Positions 15,205 through 23,174 of a stretch of DNA of 24,373 bases are shown here, one piece after another. Within the stretch, counting starts at the first letter, position 1; each line of letters begins with the position of its first letter. Made by a program: the position numbers and the translations under genes. The notes below the pieces were generated by a model. That model was not told the DNA's origin. It made no database searches and saw nothing but the letters and a program-made list of their open reading frames with translations. The stretch is from the IMG/VR virus record IMGVR_UViG_3300040807_000807, positions 1 to 24,373 of that record; one strand, 5' to 3'. This stretch comes from a virus.

Positions 15205-15310
15205 TCTATGATAAGTTCCGACGCTGCTTGCCCTGAGGCATGCTGCACTGAAGGGCGTAACTTATGACGTTCGCTCCACGAACTGCAACAGCAGCAGACG
15301 GTCCTAAGGT
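15205..15310 (-). other. Structured non-coding stretch after the beta-helix gene
   Basis: No reading frame is credible here. The minus strand contains nested or tandem inverted repeats: CTGC/GCAG (around 15284-15298), GTTCG/CGAAC (15269-15273 with 15279-15283), and a larger one with outer stem ATAAGTT/AACTTAT (15211-15217 with 15259-15265) and inner stem GCCCT/AGGGC (15230-15234 with 15252-15256). It leads straight into the terminator. It could be a 3' stabiliser, a processing site or a small RNA. Confidence 0.45.
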
Positions 15311-16450
15311 TTAAATAGCAAACCCAACCGTGCCACCGCCACTGCCACCGCCACCCGGCTCGGCGTTGTGCGCCCCATAGGATCCCCACTGTTTCCGAGT
15401 GGTACTGTTTGGATCAGTCACATCCGGGAACCCATACGTTCCGCTAATCAAGACTCCACCGCCAGACGTGGTGTTTGGAGCGTAGTCGGTGAGAGGGTTC
15501 ACGCCGTTCGTGAGAAGGACGCCGTCGTGGTATCCCGCGAAGTTCCCATCATGCGCACCCGAAGTGCATGATCCGGTTGCGTTTCCAAGGAGGTGAATTC
15601 CGTTGTTACGCGAGTTGGACCCTGTCCCCAGAGCGAAGCCGTAACCTCCGCAGTTGTAAACGAGGTTCCGACTAACCGCACAAGACCAGTTGGCATTGGT
15701 GGAAATTCCTCCGTCGAATTTGAACCCGTCACCGCCGAAGTCAATGATCGTGTTTCGATTGAACTCCATGAAGTAGCACTGTCCAACGCTCGACACGTTG
15801 ATCCCGACGCTCGCGTTGTGCGGGCTGGTTCTCTTGTCGATGACAGTGCAGCCTTGAATTCTTGCCTCACGATATCCCACAGCGCAAGAAATACCATAAG
15901 GGCTTCCCGCTCCCGATCCCGTCAGTTCTCCGTAGCAGTCGATCATGCTTCCGCGATCCAACCTGTACGCACTGTTTCCGGTCTGACCTGGAGTAGAGCG
16001 ACACCAGCATTTCACGGCGGTGGAGTCTACGATTTCTATACCAGTTCCATACGCATACGCGACATCCTGCACGCAGTTATAGAGAACGCCTCCATCGCTT
16101 TGGAACCTAAGCCCGCGAGGCTTGTTTGCTGAGATATACAAGTCGATGTTCGCCATGAAGACGAAGTCGGTGGTGACATGAATCCCATCCGACGTTTCAA
16201 ACCTGACGCCATCGCCGGGAGTTGATCCGTATCCAATGATCTGAGTTTGCAGGCCCGCTGAACTTGCGATGTTCACAGTCATATTTGCGTTAGTTCCGTT
16301 GGAACCAATGCGACTTGGCTGCTTCTTGAGGTACAGCGTGTCTCCAGCAGAGATGCTGTTGAATGCAGTCTGGAGATCCTGGAAGGCGTCAGCCTCCGAA
16401 GTTCCATCGTTTGCACCAGATGCCTGAGCGTCGAAGTAAAGCGTTGCCAT
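15311..16450 (-). CDS. Right-handed parallel beta-helix protein, probable tailspike or surface depolymerase, 379 aa
   Basis: The N-terminus LYFDAQASGANDGTSEADAF followed by DLQTAFNSISAGDTLYL is the classic opening of pectate-lyase-like beta-helix proteins. Successive short strands follow with Asn/Gly turns and small-hydrophobic stacks (for example GLRFQSDGGVLYNCVQDV, GIEIVDSTAVKCWC, GINVSSVGQCYFMEFNRNTI, GDGFKFDGGI, ARNLVYNCGGYGFALG-like coils), spanning about residues 60-300. The C-terminus is Gly-rich (EPGGGGSGGGTVGFAI). No signal peptide. In phages such folds bind or cut host polysaccharide. ATG 16450 follows the TGA of the 120-aa gene by 3 nt, with GGGGTGA upstream. The G+C is markedly higher than in the fibre and the micro-gene cluster (36 of 60 bases in 15301-15360). 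Catalytic residues cannot be assigned by eye. Confidence 0.8.
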   Translation of the reverse strand: MATLYFDAQASGANDGTSEADAFQDLQTAFNSISAGDTLYLKKQPSRIGSNGTNANMTVNIASSAGLQTQIIGYGSTPGDGVRFETSDGIHVTTDFVFMANIDLYISANKPRGLRFQSDGGVLYNCVQDVAYAYGTGIEIVDSTAVKCWCRSTPGQTGNSAYRLDRGSMIDCYGELTGSGAGSPYGISCAVGYREARIQGCTVIDKRTSPHNASVGINVSSVGQCYFMEFNRNTIIDFGGDGFKFDGGISTNANWSCAVSRNLVYNCGGYGFALGTGSNSRNNGIHLLGNATGSCTSGAHDGNFAGYHDGVLLTNGVNPLTDYAPNTTSGGGVLISGTYGFPDVTDPNSTTRKQWGSYGAHNAEPGGGGSGGGTVGFAI

Positions 16451-16453
16451 TCA

Positions 16454-16816
16454 TCACCCCACATCCAAAGGTCGAACGCAAGCGTTGGACATTGCATCGA
16501 CAAGGCTCTGGTCTGTTGCGATTCCCGCAGTAATAGACATGAACGAATTCACCAACTTGCAGAACTCCGAGTTCTTGAGTGGCATGATTCCCTCGGCTGA
16601 CCGGCCATCGTCGATCGGTTCATCTTCCTGACCGGCGACGGGAGTCAAGCCCGTCGAGGCGTCGAAGGTTGCGAGACCAGTTGAGACCATGACGGGAACG
16701 ATCTCGGCAGTCACCCGCGAGGTGAGGTCGATGCCTCGGAAGTAGTTGCCACGGAACCGCTCGGAGTCCGGTCGAAGTGATTGCGAAATAAATAAAGTTA
16801 AAGTAGGGTTTTCCAT
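16454..16816 (-). CDS. Unknown protein between tail fibre and beta-helix, 120 aa
   Basis: ATG 16816 shares its A with the fibre stop (TAATG), so it is coupled to the fibre. The translation begins MENPTLTLFISQSLRPDSER and has a middle segment FDASTGLTPVAGQEDEPIDD and a helical C-terminus with two Cys. No family recognised. Its first dozen codons are A/T-rich like the fibre gene, while the rest is G+C-rich like the beta-helix gene, so the composition change falls inside it. Position suggests a small virion part, perhaps an adaptor or chaperone for the beta-helix protein; that is inference. Confidence 0.7.
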   Translation of the reverse strand: MENPTLTLFISQSLRPDSERFRGNYFRGIDLTSRVTAEIVPVMVSTGLATFDASTGLTPVAGQEDEPIDDGRSAEGIMPLKNSEFCKLVNSFMSITAGIATDQSLVDAMSNACVRPLDVG

Positions 16817-18882
16817 TAAGCGAGCTCCATTTTAAGTTTGCATGTTAATCGAGTTACAGTAGCTAGTGTGCCACCAGTTGTAAAAGCTAGGATATCTCCC
16901 TCAGATACAGCTGTAGTCCAGCCGCTAAGGGTAGTATCTCTATTAATTATTTTAGCTGAAAGAGAAATTGATCCAACAGCAGAAGAGCTGCCTAACGTAG
17001 TATCATCTGCTGCTGGGTCATATTTGGTAATTGTAATAGTAGCTGATCCCGAAGCATCTCCTACTAAGGTAGCTGCTTTAATTATACCATCTCTTTCAAC
17101 AGGAACATATACAGTTTTAGCTGTTTCGATTACTGAACCCTGACCGTCAAAAGTTACACCGTGATCAACACGAAGGTCGATTTTAGTATCTTCAATAGCT
17201 GTTGCATTCCAAGTTCCAGTTGTAATTGTACCTGTTGTTACAATGCTACTGCTACCCGCAAGGGGAGATTTTGCAGCTAAATCTGTAACTAAGTCAGTGA
17301 CTTCAGATTGAGCATGAGTATGGTTTGTAGGAGCAGCTCCAAGTGTAGTTCGAGCAGCAGCAGCGTCGGCATCATCAACGAGAGTCGAACCAAAGGCCGA
17401 GATCCCGTGAGCAGTAGTAACCGCATTGTGAGTTGCGATTGAACCGGACGCCTCAAAGTCGCCAGTAGCCGCTGCAGCTGCAGTACCAAGAGTAGGTGTT
17501 CCCGATACATCCGCATAAGCAATAGCAGTGCCATTCCAAGTTCCGCTTGTAATAGTTCCTACTTGGGTAATGTTTCCAGACCCGGCCCAAGTAGATAACG
17601 CAGTGTTTTCTACGTTGCCAAGTCCCACATCGGCTTTTGTAGTGTTTGAGTTAAGCAAGGTGCTGATCGAAGTAAGGCCGGTTCCGCCGTTCGACGCTGC
17701 AATTGTGGTCCCGTTCCAAACTCCTGTCGCAATCGTTCCCAACGTTGTAATGTTTGACGAACCCGCAAACGTTGAAAGCGCCGTGTTCTCTACGTTGCCA
17801 AGTCCTACATCGCCCTTGGTTGTGTTAGAATTAAGCAATGTGCTAATTGAAGTTAGCCCAGTGCCACCATCTGAAACACCAAGAGTGCCAGTAATACTAG
17901 AGGCCCCAAGATCTACAGCTAATTCGGTTGACTCAATAACAATACCGCCGTTTGCCTTAAGATCGGCAGACAGAGTAGCTGCGTAGTCTCCACCAAGGGT
18001 AGTTGATTGAGTAACGTCTAAACCGTTTCCAGCTGTAATGGCTACGGAATCAATAAGACCGCCGGTGCCATTGCCAGTAGATGGAAGATTAAATAAGTTA
18101 GATCCATCAACTGCGGGTAACTTTCCAAATACATCTAATGCAACTACGTTATTAGATGCTGTACCAACAGTTCTATTAATAATATCATCAGAAGCAGCTA
18201 AGATATTTGTTTTAGGAAGCGCAGTGATACGAGCGTTAGGGATTGTGCCTGTAGTTAAGTTAGATGCGTTGTCTACGCCTAACGCAGTTCGGGCTGCTCC
18301 AGCTGTACTGGCGCCTGTACCACCTCGGATAACAGGAACAACACCTGTAGTTATTTGAGCCCCATCAATAGCTAAGCCTTTAGTATCCTCAAAAGTAGCG
18401 CCTTCAACTAAAGACAATCTACCTTCTAATTCTTGGACTGACTTAAAGACTTGTCCTAAACCATTATTTAATCCATCAGATGTTACACGACTTCCCGGAG
18501 CAAAAGTTTGCGAAATTAAAGTAACATCCTGTGACCTTAAAATACGAACTTTAGTTCCCGAGTTAAAGGTAGGCATTGTTCTAGTTGTGCCACCTGAGTC
18601 TATAAAAGTTACTGTATTTGTATTACCTATAGTAACAGTTCGTTGTGATTGGTTAAAGGTAAGTATTGAGGTAGGAAGCCTATAAGCATCATACCATTGA
18701 TTTAAAGTAAGATCAGCTACGGCTGTGCCACCCGAAGTTGTTGTATAATAAAACAAAACTAAAATCTGGGAAGCATGTGTTCTTGTACTATCTAAAGCAA
18801 GGGTTCCGTAGTAATACGAAGGTCCGCTAGCTATAGACAGATTATCTAACTCGGTAATAATATTAGAATCTTTATGCGGCAT
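16816..18882 (-). CDS. Tail fibre protein with T7 gp17-like N-terminus, 688 aa
   Basis: Residues about 60-160 resemble the T7 gp17 tail-binding domain: YRLPTSILTFNQSQRTVTIG, later KVRILRSQDVTLISQTFAPG and SRVTSDGLNNGLGQVFKSVQ, ending in a helix, equivalent to the T7 stretch that ends with a D-G-S-x-L-x-x-x-D-L-N segment. The middle (about 185-560) is Gly/Thr/Ser/Asn-rich with repeats: two 60-residue units (about 337-457) containing GGTGLTSISTLLNSNTTK and three copies of a GTI-x-TG-x-WN-x-T-x-I motif. The C-terminal about 110 residues (VPVERDGIIKAATLVGDASG to TRLTCKLKMELA) look like a jelly-roll receptor-binding tip seen in many phage fibres. ATG 18882 has GGAGGA 7 nt upstream. Repeat-driven length change is likely a source of host-range variation. 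Confidence 0.88.
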   Translation of the reverse strand: MPHKDSNIITELDNLSIASGPSYYYGTLALDSTRTHASQILVLFYYTTTSGGTAVADLTLNQWYDAYRLPTSILTFNQSQRTVTIGNTNTVTFIDSGGTTRTMPTFNSGTKVRILRSQDVTLISQTFAPGSRVTSDGLNNGLGQVFKSVQELEGRLSLVEGATFEDTKGLAIDGAQITTGVVPVIRGGTGASTAGAARTALGVDNASNLTTGTIPNARITALPKTNILAASDDIINRTVGTASNNVVALDVFGKLPAVDGSNLFNLPSTGNGTGGLIDSVAITAGNGLDVTQSTTLGGDYAATLSADLKANGGIVIESTELAVDLGASSITGTLGVSDGGTGLTSISTLLNSNTTKGDVGLGNVENTALSTFAGSSNITTLGTIATGVWNGTTIAASNGGTGLTSISTLLNSNTTKADVGLGNVENTALSTWAGSGNITQVGTITSGTWNGTAIAYADVSGTPTLGTAAAAATGDFEASGSIATHNAVTTAHGISAFGSTLVDDADAAAARTTLGAAPTNHTHAQSEVTDLVTDLAAKSPLAGSSSIVTTGTITTGTWNATAIEDTKIDLRVDHGVTFDGQGSVIETAKTVYVPVERDGIIKAATLVGDASGSATITITKYDPAADDTTLGSSSAVGSISLSAKIINRDTTLSGWTTAVSEGDILAFTTGGTLATVTRLTCKLKMELA
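17512..17871 (-). repeat. Two 180-nt in-frame direct repeats in the fibre gene
   Basis: Units 17692-17871 and 17512-17691 encode near-identical 60-residue blocks (GGTGLTSISTLLNSNTTK, DVGLGNVENTALST, then NIT-x-x-GTI). Their offset is exactly 180 nt. Many synonymous base differences separate the copies, so the duplication is not recent or has been selected to diverge at the DNA level. Parts of this block are also richer in G+C than the ends of the gene. Confidence 0.85.
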
Positions 18883-18885
18883 ACA

Positions 18886-19605
18886 TCAGTCCTCCGTGAT
18901 TGTAAAATTACAAGTGTAGCTACCTAGAGCAGCCCAGATATTGCTTCCTACTGCCGTAGTAGAGTTCTGATATGTTGCTTGTGTATTGCCACTGGGTTTA
19001 GCTAAGGTTATATCACTACCTCCGTTAATCGATACTTTAGTAGTAAACCGCCTCATATAGTCTCCGCCCAGTTCTTCTCCTGAGCTACCTCCTGAGGGTA
19101 AAAAAGGATATGTTTGCAAACCAGTGTTAGCTCGACCACTAGGAATATTTCCTGTATAGGATCCATACCAAAGCCTGAATCCGTCTACTTGTCCGGGATT
19201 CCAAGATTTACCCCAAGCTGTCATTGAAAGAATATCATCGCCAGTAATGTTTGTAAATCCGCTACCAGTAATTGCTCCGTTTAAGATAGTCATAGTGAAT
19301 CCCTGCGAAGCGTTAGCGGATACAAAAAGACCTCGACCTTTGGCTATCATGTCTTCAATAGAAGCAATAGCAAAATCTTCGGCGCCTCCTCCAGCTTTTA
19401 CACATCCCATCAAGGAGCCCAAAGCAGCATCTCTTGTAGGATATTCTCCAATTAATCTATTTTGATTAATAGTTAAAGCGTGCTTATCATCAGCAGCTTT
19501 AGTTATTTTAAACGACCTAACAAAAGGTACTTTATTTAGTAGGTTAGCGACAGCAGAGTAACTTCTGTCTACCGCTTTACCATCAATTGTGCTATTATAA
19601 GCCAT
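18886..19605 (-). CDS. Unknown virion-associated protein between gp12 and tail fibre, 239 aa
   Basis: I chose ATG 19605, with GGAGA 7 nt upstream, over an ATG at 19719 that lies inside the gp12 frame and would read through the terminator stem. The translation has a mixed alpha/beta N-terminal half (MAYNSTIDGKAVDRSYSAVA, KVPFVRSFKITKAADDKHAL) and a Gly/Ser/Thr-rich beta half ending in YTCNFTITED. There is no signal peptide, membrane helix or motif that I recognise. It is the first gene after the strong terminator that closes gp12, and its stop is 3 nt before the fibre start. A tail knob, adaptor or adhesin role is plausible from position only. Confidence 0.75.
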   Translation of the reverse strand: MAYNSTIDGKAVDRSYSAVANLLNKVPFVRSFKITKAADDKHALTINQNRLIGEYPTRDAALGSLMGCVKAGGGAEDFAIASIEDMIAKGRGLFVSANASQGFTMTILNGAITGSGFTNITGDDILSMTAWGKSWNPGQVDGFRLWYGSYTGNIPSGRANTGLQTYPFLPSGGSSGEELGGDYMRRFTTKVSINGGSDITLAKPSGNTQATYQNSTTAVGSNIWAALGSYTCNFTITED

Positions 19606-19615
19606 TATAATCTCC

Positions 19616-19654
19616 AAAAAGAAATCCCCGACTCCCCCACCGGAGAGCCGAGGA
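19616..19654 (-). terminator. Strong intrinsic terminator after gp12
   Basis: The minus-strand transcript has CCTCGGCTCTCC (19653-19642), loop GGTG, and GGGGAGTCGGGG (19637-19626): 12 paired positions with four G-U pairs, extended by one A-U, followed by TTTCTTTTT (19624-19616). It starts 16 nt after the gp12 stop, and the next gene's ribosome site lies directly after the T-run. Confidence 0.9.
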
Positions 19655-19669
19655 CTAAAAGAGAGAACA

Positions 19670-22600
19670 CTAACGGACAAAACCGGATGTTCTATTTGTA
19701 AATCTACCTTTAAGCTCAATCTGAGCTATGTTAACTGGGTTTGGTGTATCAGAAATAATGTATATATCCGTTTCTGCCGCAAACCCTAGTATCTTAGTAA
19801 ACGTTTCGCCTTGTTTTTCATACAAAGGCATAGGAAGATCGTCAGGATCTCCTGTAAAGAAGGATACTCCTCCCACAGAAGTCATGCTTTCTTCGTCTAA
19901 CTCACTAGGAGTGTAGGTAAGTACTCGTTCTTTGCGTCCTCGAACTCTTTTTTCAATGTAGTAAGTGCCAGTGTTATGATGCTGAAGATGTAATGTCCTA
20001 ATTGAGTAGACACCTTCAACAACATTCTGATTCTGATCCCGAACATACTGAGGAGAGAGTTCGATGTTCATGGTATATGACGTACCTACAATAAACTTTC
20101 TATAGTTTAACGCTGTAGTGTAGTCACCCGCCAAAGTAATTGTAACAGTACCGCTAGAAATCACGGTATTGCTTTCATCTAGTATGAGAGATTCTCCGGA
20201 TCTTTCTTCAGCCTGCGTCCCTTCAGCAATATAAAGGTAATCTGGCTTTGGGTTTCCGTATTTATTGATTACAATAGTTGTTTTATCTGTACTACTATTA
20301 TACGTTACAGACCCAAAAGCCGCTGCAGAACTTTCGCTAATAGAGATCTGGTGATCTAACCTTGGAGTAGCTAAGTTATCTTCATAAAACTTCTGATACT
20401 CTAAGTAATACTCATATTTATCAGTAGCTTCGTTAGGATAAAAATGCCTCGTTACAAAATAGATATCGTTATCGTAAGAGTTAACGGTAACTATATCTGT
20501 ATCATAAATATATCTATAGAAAGCGTTTTGTGCTACCTCAGCTCCTCTATAACGATTTGTGTACATGTAAAGAAACTTCTTGTTATCGTTATCAATCATA
20601 CACAAAGAGTCATAGCCCGGAACCACAGCAGTATCTCCAAAGTTTGTAGGCAAATACTGAGGACAATTAAGACTTACCTCAATTGCTTGGTTAATAGATA
20701 CGTTGTTATTATTGAAATAAATGTACGCTCTATTAGGAGCAAAGAAATAAATCTGAGAACCTAGCAAAACAGGGTCTACTAAAGGCGACGTAGAGTAAAA
20801 AGCCGTTGGGCTTATCTCAGCCGTGAACGGCGTGATGTTATTCTCAGAGCCTTGCAAAGTAAACTGGATATCAGAAGCTGTGTTAATAAACATGTTTGAA
20901 GAAAACGGAGTCATAGACTCTACTTCAGCATATTTATTTGTAGACAACCTAACATCAATAGGATCTGTGTCTGCAATCGTAGAAGGATTGACTACCCAAA
21001 AGTCTGAGAAGTCTCCTGTTCTAGAAGAGAACACTGTATCTGCTGCAGATAAGAATAACCTATCCCTAAAGAAAGCCATGCTTTGAATTCTTTTCTGGCT
21101 ACCTTCTTTAAAAGCTTCGGGACCCGGGTTTGTTTTAAGATTTCCTGATCGCCGCTCTTCTAAGTTTAAGTCTGTAATTGAAAAGACTTCTTTGTTATTG
21201 CTATCAAAGTTTTTAATCTTCAATACTTTAGGAAACCTAGACTCATCTAAAACGGAGTATTCGTAAGGCGTTCTAATTAAACGACTATAAGGAGAGTTGT
21301 CCTCGTCTTTAATAATGTAAAAACCAGGAACTTCTCCAGCATACGAGTTTTCTACATAGTAGATTTTACCATCACCTTGAGCGTCAATATCTGAGTACAG
21401 ACTTATAAGAGTCTGTCCTACCTTGCCATCCATGTCTACCGGAGGTTTGTTTAAGGTAAGGTAGTCATCTACTGTACTTCCAGTAGCCGCTCCTTTAGCT
21501 CCGTCATTATCTAAATTAGATTCTCCTGCTTTAGGAGGAAACTTAAACTCAGAAAAATCTGACAGTTTATTTCCTAAGTACCGTCTAGTAGCATCTGGAT
21601 ATCTCCAGTCTTCTGCTGACACATACTTAGCAATTGATCCACCATCGTCTGTAGACCGAAGAGTAAACGATGCTGCATCAGTTCCAGCTTCTGTGTTGTA
21701 GGCTGGATGATCACCATCCTCTGCAGTACCTTCTTGGATACAGGTAAAGATTAAAACTATGCTAGCGTTATCTTCTAAATTACCTGTTAAGTTTAATGTA
21801 TAATCTCCTGCAGCGTAGTCTGTTACTAAGCTTTGAAGATCAGTAGGAAGAGTATAGTCTTGAACAATCCCTCTAATGTTAAAGGACAATTTAGTTGGAA
21901 TTGCCGAGGCTGCTGCAGTAACAGCAAGATCTAAAATCTCATCTACTTCATCATCTGAACCTCCTTGAGAAGTCCATGTAATGTAGTACCCATTGCTATC
22001 GTCGCTTATAGTCACTTGAGCCAAAGATACATCGATGTTTAAACCAATGTCACCGATATAAAACTTATCAAGTTCTAAAAATTTAGTACGACCCTCTAAA
22101 GTATCAAAAGCTAACTTAATATAAGGAACTAGAGAAGTATTGGGGTTGTGAGTATCGTTCTCTAATGTAAGAGCCTTAACTTTAAAGGTAATTAAATCTA
22201 AAGGAATATCTTCGGGTAAAGTCTCAAACTTATATACCTGGTTTTGATTAGTACCTGGATAAGTCACAGTAGCAAACTCTAACGTCCCAGTATCATTGTA
22301 CCTCTTTTTTAGCCAGTCTTTTAAATCAGTTCCGTTTGCAATAGACGAAAAGACTTGGTTGTTCTTAATATAGAACTGACCGTTTACGTAGATAGAAGCT
22401 AAACCTTCTGGATCTACAGGAGTACTAGAGTAATAAACAAGCTTACGCCCTTTAATATCTTCTTGATAATTAGGAGGCGTTCCTGTAGCACCTAGCGGCT
22501 TTCCGTCTAAACCTGATTTAACCCAGCTAGTTTTTCCAATCATTGAACTAGGAACAGTTACTCCGTCTAGCTGAGCACTAGCTCCTATATCTGTAGCTGT

Positions 22601-23167
22601 CCATGTTTTAGCTACACCCGTATATCCTGTGTACACTTTGTTGTTATTAATAAGTAACTGAGGTCCTATTGAAATGGACGATAAAGACTCTCTAAAACTA
22701 GAGCTGCTGTTACCATACGTAAAATAAGCGTGGTTATCAGTTTCGTCTGTTCCATCAATAGTACACTCATAAAACCCGTCTTTAGTAACTTTAAAAATTT
22801 GGATGTAGTCATCAGAAGAGCTTGTACTTGAGTAATCAATAGCGATTAAGTAACGCTGTTCTTCTGAGATTTGAAACCAAAAAAATCCATAGTCAGCAGT
22901 CACTGTACTATTAGCCAAGCTTAGTCTTGAGTCTGTTAAACTAGTATCTAGCGTGGTTAGATTAGCGTTTGAAAAACGTTGGATAAAATTAGTAGGCGGT
23001 CTTTTTTCAACTGACCGCTCTAAAGTAACTAATACATTGTCTAAGTTTTGTGCTTCGTTTAAAGAACGCTTAGTTGGGGCCTGTCTACCGACACCTCCCG
23101 AAAGAGTAGGTATAGCAATTCTTGTTTGATCTCCGGGATATCTAGCTCGTTTATCAAAAGTTGGCAT
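19670..23167 (-). CDS. Tail tubular protein B (gp12-like nozzle), 1165 aa
   Basis: The N-terminus MPTFDKRARYPGDQTRIAIP, then SGGVGRQAPTKRSLNEAQNL and DNVLVTLERSVEKRPPT, is the conserved opening of T7 gp12-family nozzle proteins (a G-G-V-x-x-Q motif, then N-x-x-x-x-LE-x-G/S-x-x-KRPPT). Internal segments such as RIQSMAFFRDRLFLSAADTV and VFSSRTGDFSDFWV are also typical of the family's beta-propeller core, and AEVESMTPFSSNMFINTASD follows as usual. The gene is longer than T7 gp12 (794 aa); the extra length is mainly in the first 600 residues. It lies 7 nt after gp11 and ends with TAG before a strong terminator. Confidence 0.95.
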   Translation of the reverse strand: MPTFDKRARYPGDQTRIAIPTLSGGVGRQAPTKRSLNEAQNLDNVLVTLERSVEKRPPTNFIQRFSNANLTTLDTSLTDSRLSLANSTVTADYGFFWFQISEEQRYLIAIDYSSTSSSDDYIQIFKVTKDGFYECTIDGTDETDNHAYFTYGNSSSSFRESLSSISIGPQLLINNNKVYTGYTGVAKTWTATDIGASAQLDGVTVPSSMIGKTSWVKSGLDGKPLGATGTPPNYQEDIKGRKLVYYSSTPVDPEGLASIYVNGQFYIKNNQVFSSIANGTDLKDWLKKRYNDTGTLEFATVTYPGTNQNQVYKFETLPEDIPLDLITFKVKALTLENDTHNPNTSLVPYIKLAFDTLEGRTKFLELDKFYIGDIGLNIDVSLAQVTISDDSNGYYITWTSQGGSDDEVDEILDLAVTAAASAIPTKLSFNIRGIVQDYTLPTDLQSLVTDYAAGDYTLNLTGNLEDNASIVLIFTCIQEGTAEDGDHPAYNTEAGTDAASFTLRSTDDGGSIAKYVSAEDWRYPDATRRYLGNKLSDFSEFKFPPKAGESNLDNDGAKGAATGSTVDDYLTLNKPPVDMDGKVGQTLISLYSDIDAQGDGKIYYVENSYAGEVPGFYIIKDEDNSPYSRLIRTPYEYSVLDESRFPKVLKIKNFDSNNKEVFSITDLNLEERRSGNLKTNPGPEAFKEGSQKRIQSMAFFRDRLFLSAADTVFSSRTGDFSDFWVVNPSTIADTDPIDVRLSTNKYAEVESMTPFSSNMFINTASDIQFTLQGSENNITPFTAEISPTAFYSTSPLVDPVLLGSQIYFFAPNRAYIYFNNNNVSINQAIEVSLNCPQYLPTNFGDTAVVPGYDSLCMIDNDNKKFLYMYTNRYRGAEVAQNAFYRYIYDTDIVTVNSYDNDIYFVTRHFYPNEATDKYEYYLEYQKFYEDNLATPRLDHQISISESSAAAFGSVTYNSSTDKTTIVINKYGNPKPDYLYIAEGTQAEERSGESLILDESNTVISSGTVTITLAGDYTTALNYRKFIVGTSYTMNIELSPQYVRDQNQNVVEGVYSIRTLHLQHHNTGTYYIEKRVRGRKERVLTYTPSELDEESMTSVGGVSFFTGDPDDLPMPLYEKQGETFTKILGFAAETDIYIISDTPNPVNIAQIELKGRFTNRTSGFVR

Positions 23168-23174
23168 AGTTGTC

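Noticed and set aside
15593-16132. 179-aa frame on the plus strand inside the beta-helix gene
   Set aside because: It is antisense to a gene with clear beta-helix features, has no ribosome site, and long shadow frames are expected in G+C-rich DNA.
17528-17986. 152-aa plus-strand frame with repeated Pro/Val blocks
   Set aside because: Its repeats merely mirror the 180-nt repeats of the fibre gene on the other strand.
19606-19719. Upstream ATG (19719) extending the 239-aa protein by 38 residues
   Set aside because: The extension reads through the terminator hairpin and overlaps gp12; the ATG at 19605 has a good ribosome site.
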